From: Cellulophaga baltica
GTDB taxonomy: Bacteria > Bacteroidota > Bacteroidia > Flavobacteriales > Flavobacteriaceae
Assembly: GCF_900102165.1 (NCBI RefSeq)
Contig: NZ_FNBD01000006.1
Coordinates: 102,117 to 166,116 of the forward strand
Length of the DNA stretch: 64,000 bases
Direction: 5' to 3'
In this document: piece after piece, positions 28,260 to 36,996 of the stretch
Position numbering within the stretch: the stretch's first letter is position 1
Layout: each line of letters starts with the position of its first letter
Notes under the pieces: model-generated
What the model was told of the DNA's origin: nothing
Databases searched by the model: none
Seen by the model: only the letters and a program-made list of their open reading frames with translations
Translations under genes and position numbers: made by a program

Positions 28260-28800
28260 ACTTTTTTTCTGCTTGAGTAATTTGTAATAATTCTTTGTTT
28301 TTAAAGCCAAAAGCTTTCGCTATTAATACATCAGGGAATTCATTTATTCCAATATTATAGAGATTGATGCTATCATTATAAAGTTCTCGACGATCGGCTA
28401 TATGGTTTTCTAATTCCGAGACTCTTGATTGCAGTGCCGAAAAAGAAGCGTTCGCTTTTAACTCGGGGTAATTTTCAGAAACTACCATAATAGAAGCTAA
28501 GCTTTTGTTTAATGCATTAGATGTTTTTATTTTCTCTTCTTTATCACTGGCACTCAAATACTGAGTTCTCAATTCCGTCACCTTAGTTAATAGGTTTTCT
28601 TCATAGTGCATATACCCCTTTACAATTCTCACCAATTCTGGAACTTCATCAGCGCGTTGTTTCAATAGCACATCAATATTTGCAAAATTCTTATCGGTAT
28701 TAGCTCTTAACATAACCAAGCGGTTGTAAAGCGAAACTATTCCTCTGACAAAAAATAGGAGTATAAGTGCTATAATAATGATGAATAAATAAGGCTTCAT
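28240..28800 (-). CDS. lemA: LemA-family membrane protein
   Basis: 186 residues, the standard LemA length. A single N-terminal helix ('LFIIIIALILLFFVRGIVSL') is followed by the family body: 'YNRLVMLRANTDKNFANIDV', 'LLKQRADEVPELVRIVKGYM', 'YPELKANASFSALQSRVSEL' and 'ELYNDSINLYNIGINEFPD'. LemA proteins have a short or outward N-terminus and a coiled-coil body; their biochemical role is not established. It sits 10 bp after the GIDE gene and overlaps the small membrane protein gene. Together with TPM nearby this is a known type of neighbourhood. Confidence 0.9.
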   Translation of the reverse strand: MKPYLFIIIIALILLFFVRGIVSLYNRLVMLRANTDKNFANIDVLLKQRADEVPELVRIVKGYMHYEENLLTKVTELRTQYLSASDKEEKIKTSNALNKSLASIMVVSENYPELKANASFSALQSRVSELENHIADRRELYNDSINLYNIGINEFPDVLIAKAFGFKNKELLQITQAEKKYDGVQF

Positions 28801-28810
28801 TTTTTTAAGT

Positions 28811-29860
28811 TTACAATTGAAATGGTAGTGATTCTTTTAAATTAAATACCTCTAAGAGCGACTTGAAAGAAAAGAGTAATTCGTTTTCATGAACGGTGAT
28901 TTCACAAGTTAAAATAACGCTGATACAGGCAATCAAAATCAATAGATATTTTACAAATGATTGTTGTAAGGGTCGCAATAAATTCCACTGTTCAACATGT
29001 TCATAAGTAGCAACGCCAAATACATCTTTTGAAGGGTCTTTTTCAATGAATACCTCTTGATTTCTATTCGTAGCTTTACCAATAAGCAACACCTTCATAT
29101 TTTCTTCTAATAAAAACAACTGAAAACGTCTATCACCAGCTGAATAAGAGTATTTAGATTCTGGTAAATCTATCAACTCAAGATCATCTCCTGATACCGT
29201 AATGACGCCACTGCCATCATTTATCTGAAATGAATTGCAGACCGTTTCCTTTGAAATAGTGTTATAACTTGTTTTTCCTTTTTTATCTGTGCTTATTGCA
29301 TCTACTTTATAGAGGTATCCAATGCAAGGCACTTTTTTTATTGCAGATAAAACGGGTTCTATGAGAATCGTTTTTCCTGAAACTTCTACTAAGCCCATAG
29401 CCAGAGATCTAATTTTAGAGGTAGGTAAAACACCCTGTAATTCATAAAAAGTATTCTTTGAACTTGGTGTAAGTATTTCTCTAAGGATAACAAAGGCTGT
29501 AATTAAGATAATTCCATAAGGCCAAGTAATCATGATAAGAGGCATGGCTACAATAAAAGCTATGAATTCCCAAATAGAATTTTTGCTTCTGATAGCTTTT
29601 ACAACACCTCCTATAAGCATTAATACCAAAAGAATAGGGAAGTTTACCAAACAAGCAAAGGGTACATAACCCGGGTCTAAAATAGCCGTTAGTACCACCA
29701 TAAAAGGAGGAATGATAAATAAAGGCCAAAGTACAGGGAGTTTAACTCGGTATAGGCTTTTTAATTCTAGATAATAAAAAAGACCAAAGGCACTGGAAAA
29801 TATAGTAAGAAATACTATAAAAACGGCGTCCATGTTATCTACTCTGAAGGTTTCTAGCAC
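28811..29860 (-). CDS. GIDE-domain membrane protein, long form
   Basis: 349 residues. Four to five N-terminal membrane helices lie within residues ~10-140 and one near 305-325. Between them the GIDE-like domain (~150-290) shows 'LAMGLVEVSGKTILIEPVLS', 'KKVPCIGYLYKVDAISTDKK', 'FQINDGSGVITVSGDDLELI' and 'RRFQLFLLEENMKVLLIGKA', the same order as in the shorter protein at 20877. No RING domain is visible. It is probably an inner-membrane protein working with the adjacent LemA protein. Confidence 0.75.
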   Translation of the reverse strand: MLETFRVDNMDAVFIVFLTIFSSAFGLFYYLELKSLYRVKLPVLWPLFIIPPFMVVLTAILDPGYVPFACLVNFPILLVLMLIGGVVKAIRSKNSIWEFIAFIVAMPLIMITWPYGIILITAFVILREILTPSSKNTFYELQGVLPTSKIRSLAMGLVEVSGKTILIEPVLSAIKKVPCIGYLYKVDAISTDKKGKTSYNTISKETVCNSFQINDGSGVITVSGDDLELIDLPESKYSYSAGDRRFQLFLLEENMKVLLIGKATNRNQEVFIEKDPSKDVFGVATYEHVEQWNLLRPLQQSFVKYLLILIACISVILTCEITVHENELLFSFKSLLEVFNLKESLPFQL

Positions 29861-29900
29861 TTAATTAATAGGATGTTAATTGTTATTAAGTGTTTAAAAC

Positions 29901-31079
29901 TTATAAACCTTTATATTTTAAATCTTCTAAGTTACTTAATAATTGAAAATAAAAGTAAGCTTCCCTTAAATTATCAAGACCAGATAAACACAGTAGGTAA
30001 GGGGCACCATTATTTTCATAAATAAACACCAAATAAAATCTATAATCGCTTTCGTTAATGATAAACCCTTGGCCGGTTTTATGCACCATTTCTATTTCAT
30101 GGAAGATGCTTAAATCTCTTAAAGATTGTTTCAAAGTTTTATGAGTTGTATCTTCCTTTAAATTGATTTTTGTGTTTACAGTAACAGAATTTAACTCCTT
30201 AAACACTTTTTTTACAGTACTATCGCGAACAATTAATGCGTTAAGGCTATAGTCTTTAAGTTCAAAAGCAAACTTAATATCTTCAGAAAATTCCATACTA
30301 AGTTCTGGTATGAAATCTCTTATAGTTGCAAAAAGTTTTCTTTGATGGCGCGAGATTAAATTTTCAAAATTAGTCCAATCAATTTCTTCGGGCGCATTTT
30401 TCGTATTGTGGAAATTTTTTGCCAATCGCAATTTAGCCAAAGAGTTGGAAAATAAATCTTGCTCTGGTAGCATCCTAAATGGATTTTCTTTCTGAACACT
30501 ATGGAAAACTTCTAAGCGTTTTATAGCTTCTAAATAGGTGATATGTAATACGTGGTGTTCTCCTCTTTCACCATAAATGATACTGTGTTCATCTACATAA
30601 AAAATAGTGCTGTCATCCATAGTATTACTAATATCTTGGGCTATTAATTTTATATCATAAGACTGTGACTTTTCCCAGGGAATGTAATAGAAGAAATCCA
30701 TATCTACAAAAGTCAGGTTATGGGGAACATACCTATCGTTGACTTCTATTCTAGAAAACCCTGGTAGCCTACCGTCAATAATAATGGAGCCAAAAGTCAT
30801 TCTGTCCAGGCTGCCTTCTAAACTTTCCCTAAATCCATATCGAATGGAGGTAAGTGCGTTAAAATTTTCTAATTTAATGATTTCGGTAACTGTTTTTCTA
30901 TTTAAAAACTCAATAATTTTTGTACTATCATAAATTTCTTCAAATGATTGCATACTATCATACTCGTATAGATTTTCAGCTTCAATAGTCACAAAATGTG
31001 TATCCATTTTCAGTAGGTCGGCACAACCAACGCTGAAGATAAAAAGGAATAAGATAGTTAGCTTGTAGAGTAGTTTCAT
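29901..31079 (-). CDS. Lipoprotein of unknown function
   Basis: 392 residues with a lipoprotein signal ('LFLFIFSVGCADLLK'). The body begins 'THFVTIEAENLYEYDSMQSF' and contains 'IIDGRLPGFSRIEVNDRYVP', faintly recalling the 'VNDIPV' strand of the island family, but the rest does not align by eye. A C-terminal part has 'YRFYLVFIYENNGAPYLLCL'. It lies 40 bp upstream of the GIDE gene on the minus strand. It may be a distant island-family member or an unrelated periplasmic protein. Confidence 0.6.
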   Translation of the reverse strand: MKLLYKLTILFLFIFSVGCADLLKMDTHFVTIEAENLYEYDSMQSFEEIYDSTKIIEFLNRKTVTEIIKLENFNALTSIRYGFRESLEGSLDRMTFGSIIIDGRLPGFSRIEVNDRYVPHNLTFVDMDFFYYIPWEKSQSYDIKLIAQDISNTMDDSTIFYVDEHSIIYGERGEHHVLHITYLEAIKRLEVFHSVQKENPFRMLPEQDLFSNSLAKLRLAKNFHNTKNAPEEIDWTNFENLISRHQRKLFATIRDFIPELSMEFSEDIKFAFELKDYSLNALIVRDSTVKKVFKELNSVTVNTKINLKEDTTHKTLKQSLRDLSIFHEIEMVHKTGQGFIINESDYRFYLVFIYENNGAPYLLCLSGLDNLREAYFYFQLLSNLEDLKYKGL

Positions 31080-31149
31080 GTTTGTTTAATTTATAGTATA
31101 CACGCTATCATTTAAATGTAATTCTTAAGACAAAATTTAGCAAAAGATA

Positions 31150-32202
31150 TTAACGTGCATACTCAAAATTAAACTCTCCCTTTTTGTGTTTGTCTTTAGG
31201 AATAGACAGAAGTATTCCTTGAAAGCGAGCTCTTCTTTTATTATCTTCAGTTAAGTATATATAATAAAATGATGATTCTCTACTTAAACGGGGGTCCAAA
31301 TCTGGTTTTTCAAAAATAGAAGGATGCCATAGGCAAATGACTCTTCCGTCTCCAAAATATTCAACTTTGTAATCAATAATAGGCTGATAATCTTTGTTTG
31401 GTATTTGTATTGGTTCATAAAGTTCTTGTACCATTTCTTTTATATATGTTCTATCTCGATATTCAGTAATAGCTACTCGTCTAAACATAGGATATTCCAT
31501 AGTCATGATACTCGCCGCATCATTTGCTTTGTAAAGTTGTTGCATTTTTTTGTAGTGATTTACTACAGCCAATTCTAATTTTTCTTGATCTAGTTTTCGT
31601 AGATCGATAGCATTTGTCCAACCTTCAATTTCATAAGGCACTTGAGCATCAAATGTAAAAGTATACTCATAATAAGGAAGACCAGAACCCACAAACTTAT
31701 CAGTGTTTTTGTCATTTTTGCTTTCGTGTCTCAGGATTAATTTTTCGTCATCTACAATACTTTTATAGGTGTTTATATCATCTACCCGAATCACTTCTAT
31801 AGTAATTTCGGTATTATCCAATAAAGTAGTTACGGTTTCACCTTCGCCATATTCTTCCTTGATTAGATCCCCAATAGGATATAACCTATAAGTAATTTTT
31901 TGAGGACCTGACTTTAAAATGGAAGAATTTATTCCGATTGCTGTTGCATATTGACTCAAACTGTAATTTTCATCTACAAGTCTATCATTTACTAAAACTT
32001 GATAAACACAGTTTAGTTGGTTAATACGCAAATAATACATAGGTTCTTTTGGGTAGTGCTTAACTTCAGAAGCAATTCTATCTATATATTGATCTAAATT
32101 AAAATTTTTTGTCATGTCGTTTTTGTTTTGCGCACAGCCCAAAAACGTAATAAAACCTACAGTTAGTAGTACTAATTTGTCTAATAATCTCATCCTTATC
32201 AT
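31150..32202 (-). CDS. Island-family lipoprotein, copy C1
   Basis: I chose the start at 32202 (MIRMRLLDKLVLL), giving 350 residues with lipobox 'GFITFLGCAQ'; an in-frame start also exists at 32253. Family features are 'YYLRINQLNCVYQVLVNDRL', 'SILKSGPQKITYRLYPIGDL', 'AQVPYEIEGWTNAIDLRKLD' and 'DYKVEYFGDGRVICLW'. It is closest to copy C2 at 36997, with which it shares 'IKEEYGEGETVTTL' and the 'GSGLPYYEYTF' segment. About 480 bp of mostly non-coding sequence separate it from the M48-like gene upstream. Confidence 0.75.
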   Translation of the reverse strand: MIRMRLLDKLVLLTVGFITFLGCAQNKNDMTKNFNLDQYIDRIASEVKHYPKEPMYYLRINQLNCVYQVLVNDRLVDENYSLSQYATAIGINSSILKSGPQKITYRLYPIGDLIKEEYGEGETVTTLLDNTEITIEVIRVDDINTYKSIVDDEKLILRHESKNDKNTDKFVGSGLPYYEYTFTFDAQVPYEIEGWTNAIDLRKLDQEKLELAVVNHYKKMQQLYKANDAASIMTMEYPMFRRVAITEYRDRTYIKEMVQELYEPIQIPNKDYQPIIDYKVEYFGDGRVICLWHPSIFEKPDLDPRLSRESSFYYIYLTEDNKRRARFQGILLSIPKDKHKKGEFNFEYAR

Positions 32203-32488
32203 TGAAAAACTAAATATACTGAAAATATATCCTCCACTTTTATTCGTCTGCAACTAATAGCTTTTATTTTTTTCTAATTTTAAGAAACTAATATTGTTGA
32301 TGTTAGATGTTTTTGTAATCTTTCATAAAGACCTTATTTATATACTATTTCTAATCTATAGCGTTGTTAATACGATACAAAAATTATCTTGTTTAGTACA
32401 TACGTTTATCTAGAATACTATAGGAAAAGAAACAAAATATACAGCGGCTAGATTATGAAATTTATCTTTTTAATGATTATTTAAAATA

Positions 32489-32527
32489 ACAAAAGCTATC
32501 TGGATGAATAGCTTTTGTAGTTGTTTT
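32489..32527. repeat. Intergenic hairpin repeat, copy 1 (probable minus-strand terminator)
   Basis: A perfect 11-bp inverted repeat, ACAAAAGCTAT / ATAGCTTTTGT, with an 8-base loop, followed by GTAGTTGTT. A related copy is at 36867. Each lies 100-170 bp downstream of a minus-strand gene. On that strand the hairpin is followed by a T-rich TATTTT, compatible with termination. Confidence 0.6.
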
Positions 32528-32538
32528 TTACGCTGTAG

Positions 32539-32566
32539 GGCACTTGTTACAAACAAGCGCTAGCGG
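32539..32566. repeat. REP-like palindrome, copy 2
   Basis: GGCACTTGTTACAAACAAGC followed by GCTAGCGG. The CTTGTT-ACA-AACAAG core (32543-32557) is a perfect hairpin with the same flanks (GCAC, AGCGCTA, then GGTAAA) as copy 1 at 24586. The rest of the 480-bp gap 32203-32682 holds no gene I can support. Confidence 0.65.
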
Positions 32567-32682
32567 GTAAAAATTGAACTATTCTTATCTGGGTACTATT
32601 AGAACGGAGAATACACTACAAAATATCAGTTCTTCCATTGTTATATCTTGAAGAACTTAGATATATGGCTCAGTTTTCAGAG

Positions 32683-35124
32683 CTATTTAAAGTAAGGTTC
32701 ATGATCCATATAAAAACTGATCAAGGTTTTTATACGGATGGTTAACTCTTGATTTTTAAAACTACCATCGTCGTCTTTCTCACTAAGGTAAGCGACTAGG
32801 TCTTTTTGCTTGATCACTTCCTTTATATTTTCAAAATCTTTTCGTGATTTTAAAATCGCACATACCGCACTTTCAAGATTTTTTACAGCCAACAATCCCA
32901 CCCTGTCCGCCGAAATTTCCATTAAACGGGAGCTCGCCAATAAAGTTCGTTCTTTTTCAGAGGCTTTACTAGGTATTTTTTCTGCAATTTTTTCACCATA
33001 AGACAGTGCATTCTGACCTTTATCTATTACGTTATTTACTTGCTCCATACTATTGAATACCTTTGAAAATCTAGATATATCGGTGAACTTACCTGCAAGG
33101 GTCCCTATTGAACCTACTATTGGTAGGGCAATTAACGCTATCTCGGCTAAGTTGGTGCCTTTTTTTCGAGCACCAACCCAAACGTCTTGGGAGGTTATAC
33201 GAGTATGTTTAAACAATACATGCGCTAATTCTGTGGCAATCACAAAACGTAATTCTTGTTCGTTAAGGTATTGCGCAGAAGATTCAGACAACGTATCGAT
33301 GCCGATAATCATATAGTTAGGAGTACTTTCTATACCAATAATACTCTCGCTATATTCGCCCCTTCCTAAATAACATTTGGGTACGGAAATGGAAAGCTGT
33401 TCGGACAGGGTTGTAATTATTTGGAGTACTTGGGGGTAATTGTGGGTGTTTATAGTTTCTGAAAATTCAATAAGTTTTTCGTGGTCTGGCAAGTCTACCG
33501 AAGCTATCATTGAACTTAATTGTGATGTAAAGCCGGATGCTTTTCCAAAACTTGGCGGTACCACCAAATCATACAATGAAGTACTTATAGGCATGCTGGT
33601 CTGTGGGGTGTTTTCTTGAATATTAGTATTGAATATTGGTTCGGAAAACAAACGGATTACTTGCTGTTCTATATATGAAACATTTTCGTCATTATTAACG
33701 ACTTCCCATCTTTTACTAAGAAATGGCTGCAGCTTTAGTAACATTAATTTTTCCTGATAACTAGAAATTCCAATTTTTTCCTTAGCTGTTATTATTCCTT
33801 CTATAAAAAGAATATGTTCTGCTTCCACATCCTCACCATTAACAATATCTATTTTGTTATCCGATAAAAGACTTAAGATGTCGGGGTTTAAACCATTTTC
33901 GATTACGAATTCGTAATATGGAATCGAGCGCTCGTATTGTTGTGTACTTATTAGGAAATCTATGTGTTGTTTTCGTAGTGACACTGTTTTTTCAAACTTC
34001 TTTTTTTCCGAAATGACCGATGCGATTACATCTTCTACCCAAAGGGTAATATGAATTGAATTTTCAATTTTTAATGTCCATAGAAATTCTAAAAATGAAT
34101 ATTGTATTTCATCTGTAATCTTCCAATCTTCAAATAGCTGAAGTAATAGGAGTCCGGTAGAAGGCTCATTCTTGATATATTCAAGAAATGATTTCAGTTT
34201 TGTTACATCAAAATCGCCCTTTTTCTCCATTGGGAGAAAAGAGTTCACCAATACTTGTTTTAGTCTAGGTTTTAATGCTCTGGTTTCGGCAGCAGCTTTT
34301 AGATACCCTTTTTCTATAAGCGAAATAGCTTCTGTTTTTTTTGGATTTTTTAAAAATAGAAGATCATTAAATTTTTCTATTCGATTAGCATCTACCTGTT
34401 TCAATATTTCCTGTAAATCCTCAAACAAACTGTCATTGAACAACTCCGTTTGGCATTCAAATTTTTCCGCTACAATAGTATCTCTACCAATTTTGGCAAT
34501 GTGAGTCAACTTTTGGTTGCTAATGTCTTCAAATATATCCTTCTGATTACTTATAAAAACACAAGTACGTTTAGATGTAACGAGGAGATAGGTGTCACAT
34601 TTTTTTGGGATCTCAAAATCTTCACTTTTACAATTTTGAATTTCCAAACAAGCAAGAACAGATTCTTTACTTTGTAAAAATTGGAGGATACTGTTTTTTT
34701 GCAATACGCTTAATTTACATAGAAATGGGCTTTGGATCAATGCATCAGTTAAATGAAAACCTTCGTTAAAATTGTAGTTCACATAGGAATAGATAGCTTC
34801 TTTTATTGGATTTTTATAGGCCTCTAACGCCATAGGCTCCTCTTTCATTTCATCTTGGTCCGAATCGTATGTTTTATGTTTTGCATTAACGATCAATTTA
34901 TTCCCCTTGCGTTCTAAATGTATGCTATCGGAGGTAAAAACCCCTTTTTTTTCGCTTATATCGGTTTCTATTCGCAAAACATCATCGAGGTAGCGAATAC
35001 TGTAGGTGTTGCTTTTTTCTTCTTCTAAAATAGGCAAAAGGAAATTCTTTAAGGCCAGAAGATCAAAATTTGAAGGTAGTGATAGAATGATAGGTATAAT
35101 TGCGATTTTCTTTTTTGAGAACAT
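32683..35124 (-). CDS. M48-like protein with altered zinc motif
   Basis: 813 residues, no signal peptide. The C-terminal domain (~540-810) follows the M48 metallopeptidase layout: 'TPNYMIIGIDTLSESSAQYL', then 'LRFVIATELAHVLFKH' at the zinc helix, a hydrophobic pair (~661-680), and 'LMEISADRVGLLAV' with Glu736 and Asp740 in the third-ligand position. The zinc motif is T631-E-L-A-H635, not HExxH, so the first His ligand is missing and peptidase activity is doubtful. The first 540 residues are unassigned; residues ~180-320 may include a PH-like part. It is 4 bp downstream of the DUF3137 gene, in an operon with it and a LemA-like gene. Confidence 0.7.
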   Translation of the reverse strand: MFSKKKIAIIPIILSLPSNFDLLALKNFLLPILEEEKSNTYSIRYLDDVLRIETDISEKKGVFTSDSIHLERKGNKLIVNAKHKTYDSDQDEMKEEPMALEAYKNPIKEAIYSYVNYNFNEGFHLTDALIQSPFLCKLSVLQKNSILQFLQSKESVLACLEIQNCKSEDFEIPKKCDTYLLVTSKRTCVFISNQKDIFEDISNQKLTHIAKIGRDTIVAEKFECQTELFNDSLFEDLQEILKQVDANRIEKFNDLLFLKNPKKTEAISLIEKGYLKAAAETRALKPRLKQVLVNSFLPMEKKGDFDVTKLKSFLEYIKNEPSTGLLLLQLFEDWKITDEIQYSFLEFLWTLKIENSIHITLWVEDVIASVISEKKKFEKTVSLRKQHIDFLISTQQYERSIPYYEFVIENGLNPDILSLLSDNKIDIVNGEDVEAEHILFIEGIITAKEKIGISSYQEKLMLLKLQPFLSKRWEVVNNDENVSYIEQQVIRLFSEPIFNTNIQENTPQTSMPISTSLYDLVVPPSFGKASGFTSQLSSMIASVDLPDHEKLIEFSETINTHNYPQVLQIITTLSEQLSISVPKCYLGRGEYSESIIGIESTPNYMIIGIDTLSESSAQYLNEQELRFVIATELAHVLFKHTRITSQDVWVGARKKGTNLAEIALIALPIVGSIGTLAGKFTDISRFSKVFNSMEQVNNVIDKGQNALSYGEKIAEKIPSKASEKERTLLASSRLMEISADRVGLLAVKNLESAVCAILKSRKDFENIKEVIKQKDLVAYLSEKDDDGSFKNQELTIRIKTLISFYMDHEPYFK

Positions 35125-35128
35125 AAAA

Positions 35129-36235
35129 TTAAATTTTTGACCAGATGCGGGTTTCTAGGTTAAGGGTTTCTATTAGGTACTTTACAGATTGTAATTCCCA
35201 AAGTATATCTTTTTTGGTATTAGCTTTTATGATGTTATTCTTTACTTTATAAATTTCGAAAAAATTATGCTCAAGTGGTATGATCATGTATAATTTTCCA
35301 TCCTTTAATTTTAAGGATATATCTGCTTTGAGTTCTTTGGTTATTTTTTCAATGGCTTCAATTATGGTTGGCGATAAAGCATAGTACCCTAATTGTTTGC
35401 TTGTAGTATATACTTCGTACTTTTTGTTTACAGCACCGTTTTCCGGGGTAATCTTTTCAAGTTGAGTATTTGGTGCTGTTATTTTCTCAAGAATACTTTT
35501 ACGCCGCGTTCTTAGTAAGATTTCACCTTTAAAATCTTTATGAAAATCGGCGTATAAAAATAAGCCCCTAAAATTTTGTTTTGATTTGGATAAGGCATTA
35601 CCCCCAATAGTATCTAATATGCCGAATAATACATCTGCGAAGGTCTCACTGATAATCATAAATAGGCCAAGGAGTATACTTATGAACCAACCTCTTTGGG
35701 AGAGCACCTCTATATAATGCGTAAGTTCGGTAAGTTCAAAATCTACGTTTTTGTAACGTCCTTTAAGTGCGTCTTCCCCTGAGAGCCTTCCTTCTTCTTG
35801 CCAAAAGTCTTTGCTGAAAAAATTAGCGGCTTTTAATTCTGCATTGTTGGTTTTGTATTTTTCCTGATAAGAAATAGTAGGGTAGACAGATTTCGTGAGT
35901 CTGGGAAGTATATCGCTCTTAAATTCTTCTTGTAATGCGGGATCGGGTTTGTATTTTCTTCTAGGAAAATGTCTTATAACCAATGCTATAAGAAATAGGT
36001 ATACCCCGTATTTTAAAATTGTAATGGGAATAATGGAAATAGAGAATAAAAGCAATGTAATACCACTTAAAATAGAGGTTACTACGACTATTAAAATTAA
36101 CAGTAATGGTAAAATTGCTATTATTGATGTTATACAACCATACTGCTTAGGTTTAAACGTATAAGTCTTATTTTTTAATGATTTCTCTACCCGCTCAAAA
36201 AAGTAACGGACACGTAGTTCTTCTTGTGATTCCAT
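35129..36235 (-). CDS. DUF3137-family membrane protein
   Basis: 368 residues. Two or three hydrophobic helices lie at ~30-90 and one at ~183-205. The DUF3137 signature elements are present: 'EDALKGRYKNVDFELTELTH' (target 'GrY.GvdfelsE') and 'FRGLFLYADFHKDFKGEILL' (usual 'F.GLff.adFnK.f.g.t.v'), and later 'KLYMIIPLEHNFFEIYK'. DUF3137 genes commonly sit next to lemA. Here a LemA-like gene is 6 bp upstream and the M48-like gene 4 bp downstream. A role in an envelope complex is inferred. Confidence 0.8.
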   Translation of the reverse strand: MESQEELRVRYFFERVEKSLKNKTYTFKPKQYGCITSIIAILPLLLILIVVVTSILSGITLLLFSISIIPITILKYGVYLFLIALVIRHFPRRKYKPDPALQEEFKSDILPRLTKSVYPTISYQEKYKTNNAELKAANFFSKDFWQEEGRLSGEDALKGRYKNVDFELTELTHYIEVLSQRGWFISILLGLFMIISETFADVLFGILDTIGGNALSKSKQNFRGLFLYADFHKDFKGEILLRTRRKSILEKITAPNTQLEKITPENGAVNKKYEVYTTSKQLGYYALSPTIIEAIEKITKELKADISLKLKDGKLYMIIPLEHNFFEIYKVKNNIIKANTKKDILWELQSVKYLIETLNLETRIWSKI

Positions 36236-36241
36236 ACTTTT

Positions 36242-36724
36242 TTAAAATAGGCTACTTAAATCTAAATTTTTTTTCTTCTCCCTAGCAACCTCTAGGTAAT
36301 CATCTGCTTTAAACCCGAAAATACCTTTTGTACTATTGCTTAGAAAAATAGCGATAGACCCTTCATAATCAACAACATAAACAGAAATCTGTTTGGCGTG
36401 TTCATTTATGGTAAGTTGTAATAGCGCAACGGCATTAATAGACTTAAAATCTTGGTAGTTTTTAAGTGCCATGGCTGCATATCCAACCCACTGGTTCATT
36501 TGTTTTCTGGTAGCCATGATTTGAGAGGTGGGCACTGTTTCATTATAGTCCGACCTATTTTTGGAAATGACCGTTAGAAGCTTTATTTCATAAGACATAT
36601 AGTTATTAACAAGAGTTGTCATATTCGGTAGCGGTTCAAAATGTTTTTTAAATTGAACAGCAATATTCTTTAATCTATAATCCAGCTTATTTTTTTTTAC
36701 AATTTTAGTATAGGTAAAAATCAT
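36242..36724 (-). CDS. LemA-like protein, short divergent form
   Basis: 160 residues. It lacks the usual N-terminal membrane helix but aligns with the LemA body: 'DYRLKNIAVQFKKHFEPLPN' and 'MTTLVNNYMSYEIKLLTVIS' correspond to the 'n.dvqLkrR.dlIPnLV..vkgY..hE...l..v' region. The middle 'YAAMALKNYQDFKSINAVAL' corresponds to 'yP.Lka...f..l'. The C-terminus 'GIFGFKADDYLEV' resembles the 'fgfk..~.fe' end of LemA. The homology call rests on these correspondences and is moderate. It begins the operon with DUF3137 and M48-like genes. Confidence 0.65.
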   Translation of the reverse strand: MIFTYTKIVKKNKLDYRLKNIAVQFKKHFEPLPNMTTLVNNYMSYEIKLLTVISKNRSDYNETVPTSQIMATRKQMNQWVGYAAMALKNYQDFKSINAVALLQLTINEHAKQISVYVVDYEGSIAIFLSNSTKGIFGFKADDYLEVAREKKKNLDLSSLF

Positions 36725-36866
36725 GTGGTGATGTTGCTTTAAATGAAATACAACGATAAAAGTCTCAATTTATTGATTTTTCTTTAAGAATAGTTCTTGT
36801 ACAGAAATATTTTTTTGACAAATTGGATAAGCATTATTTTATAATTAAGATGGTGTTATTGAAAGT

Positions 36867-36906
36867 ACAAAAAGCCATCTGAATAGATAGCTTTTGTAGT
36901 TGTTTC
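36867..36906. repeat. Intergenic hairpin repeat, copy 2
   Basis: ACAAAAAGCCAT-N8-ATAGCTTTTGT followed by GTAGTTGTTT, a slightly degraded version of the hairpin at 32489. It lies in the 272-bp gap downstream of the lipoprotein ending at 36997 (minus strand) and probably terminates that transcript, isolating the LemA/DUF3137/M48 operon. Confidence 0.5.
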
Positions 36907-36996
36907 CTGGGCTTTATTGGCCAGTAGATATAAATAAGTGACTAGTAAGGGGAAATTGAAAATAACATCAGCGTTCGGAAAAATTTAAATCTTACG

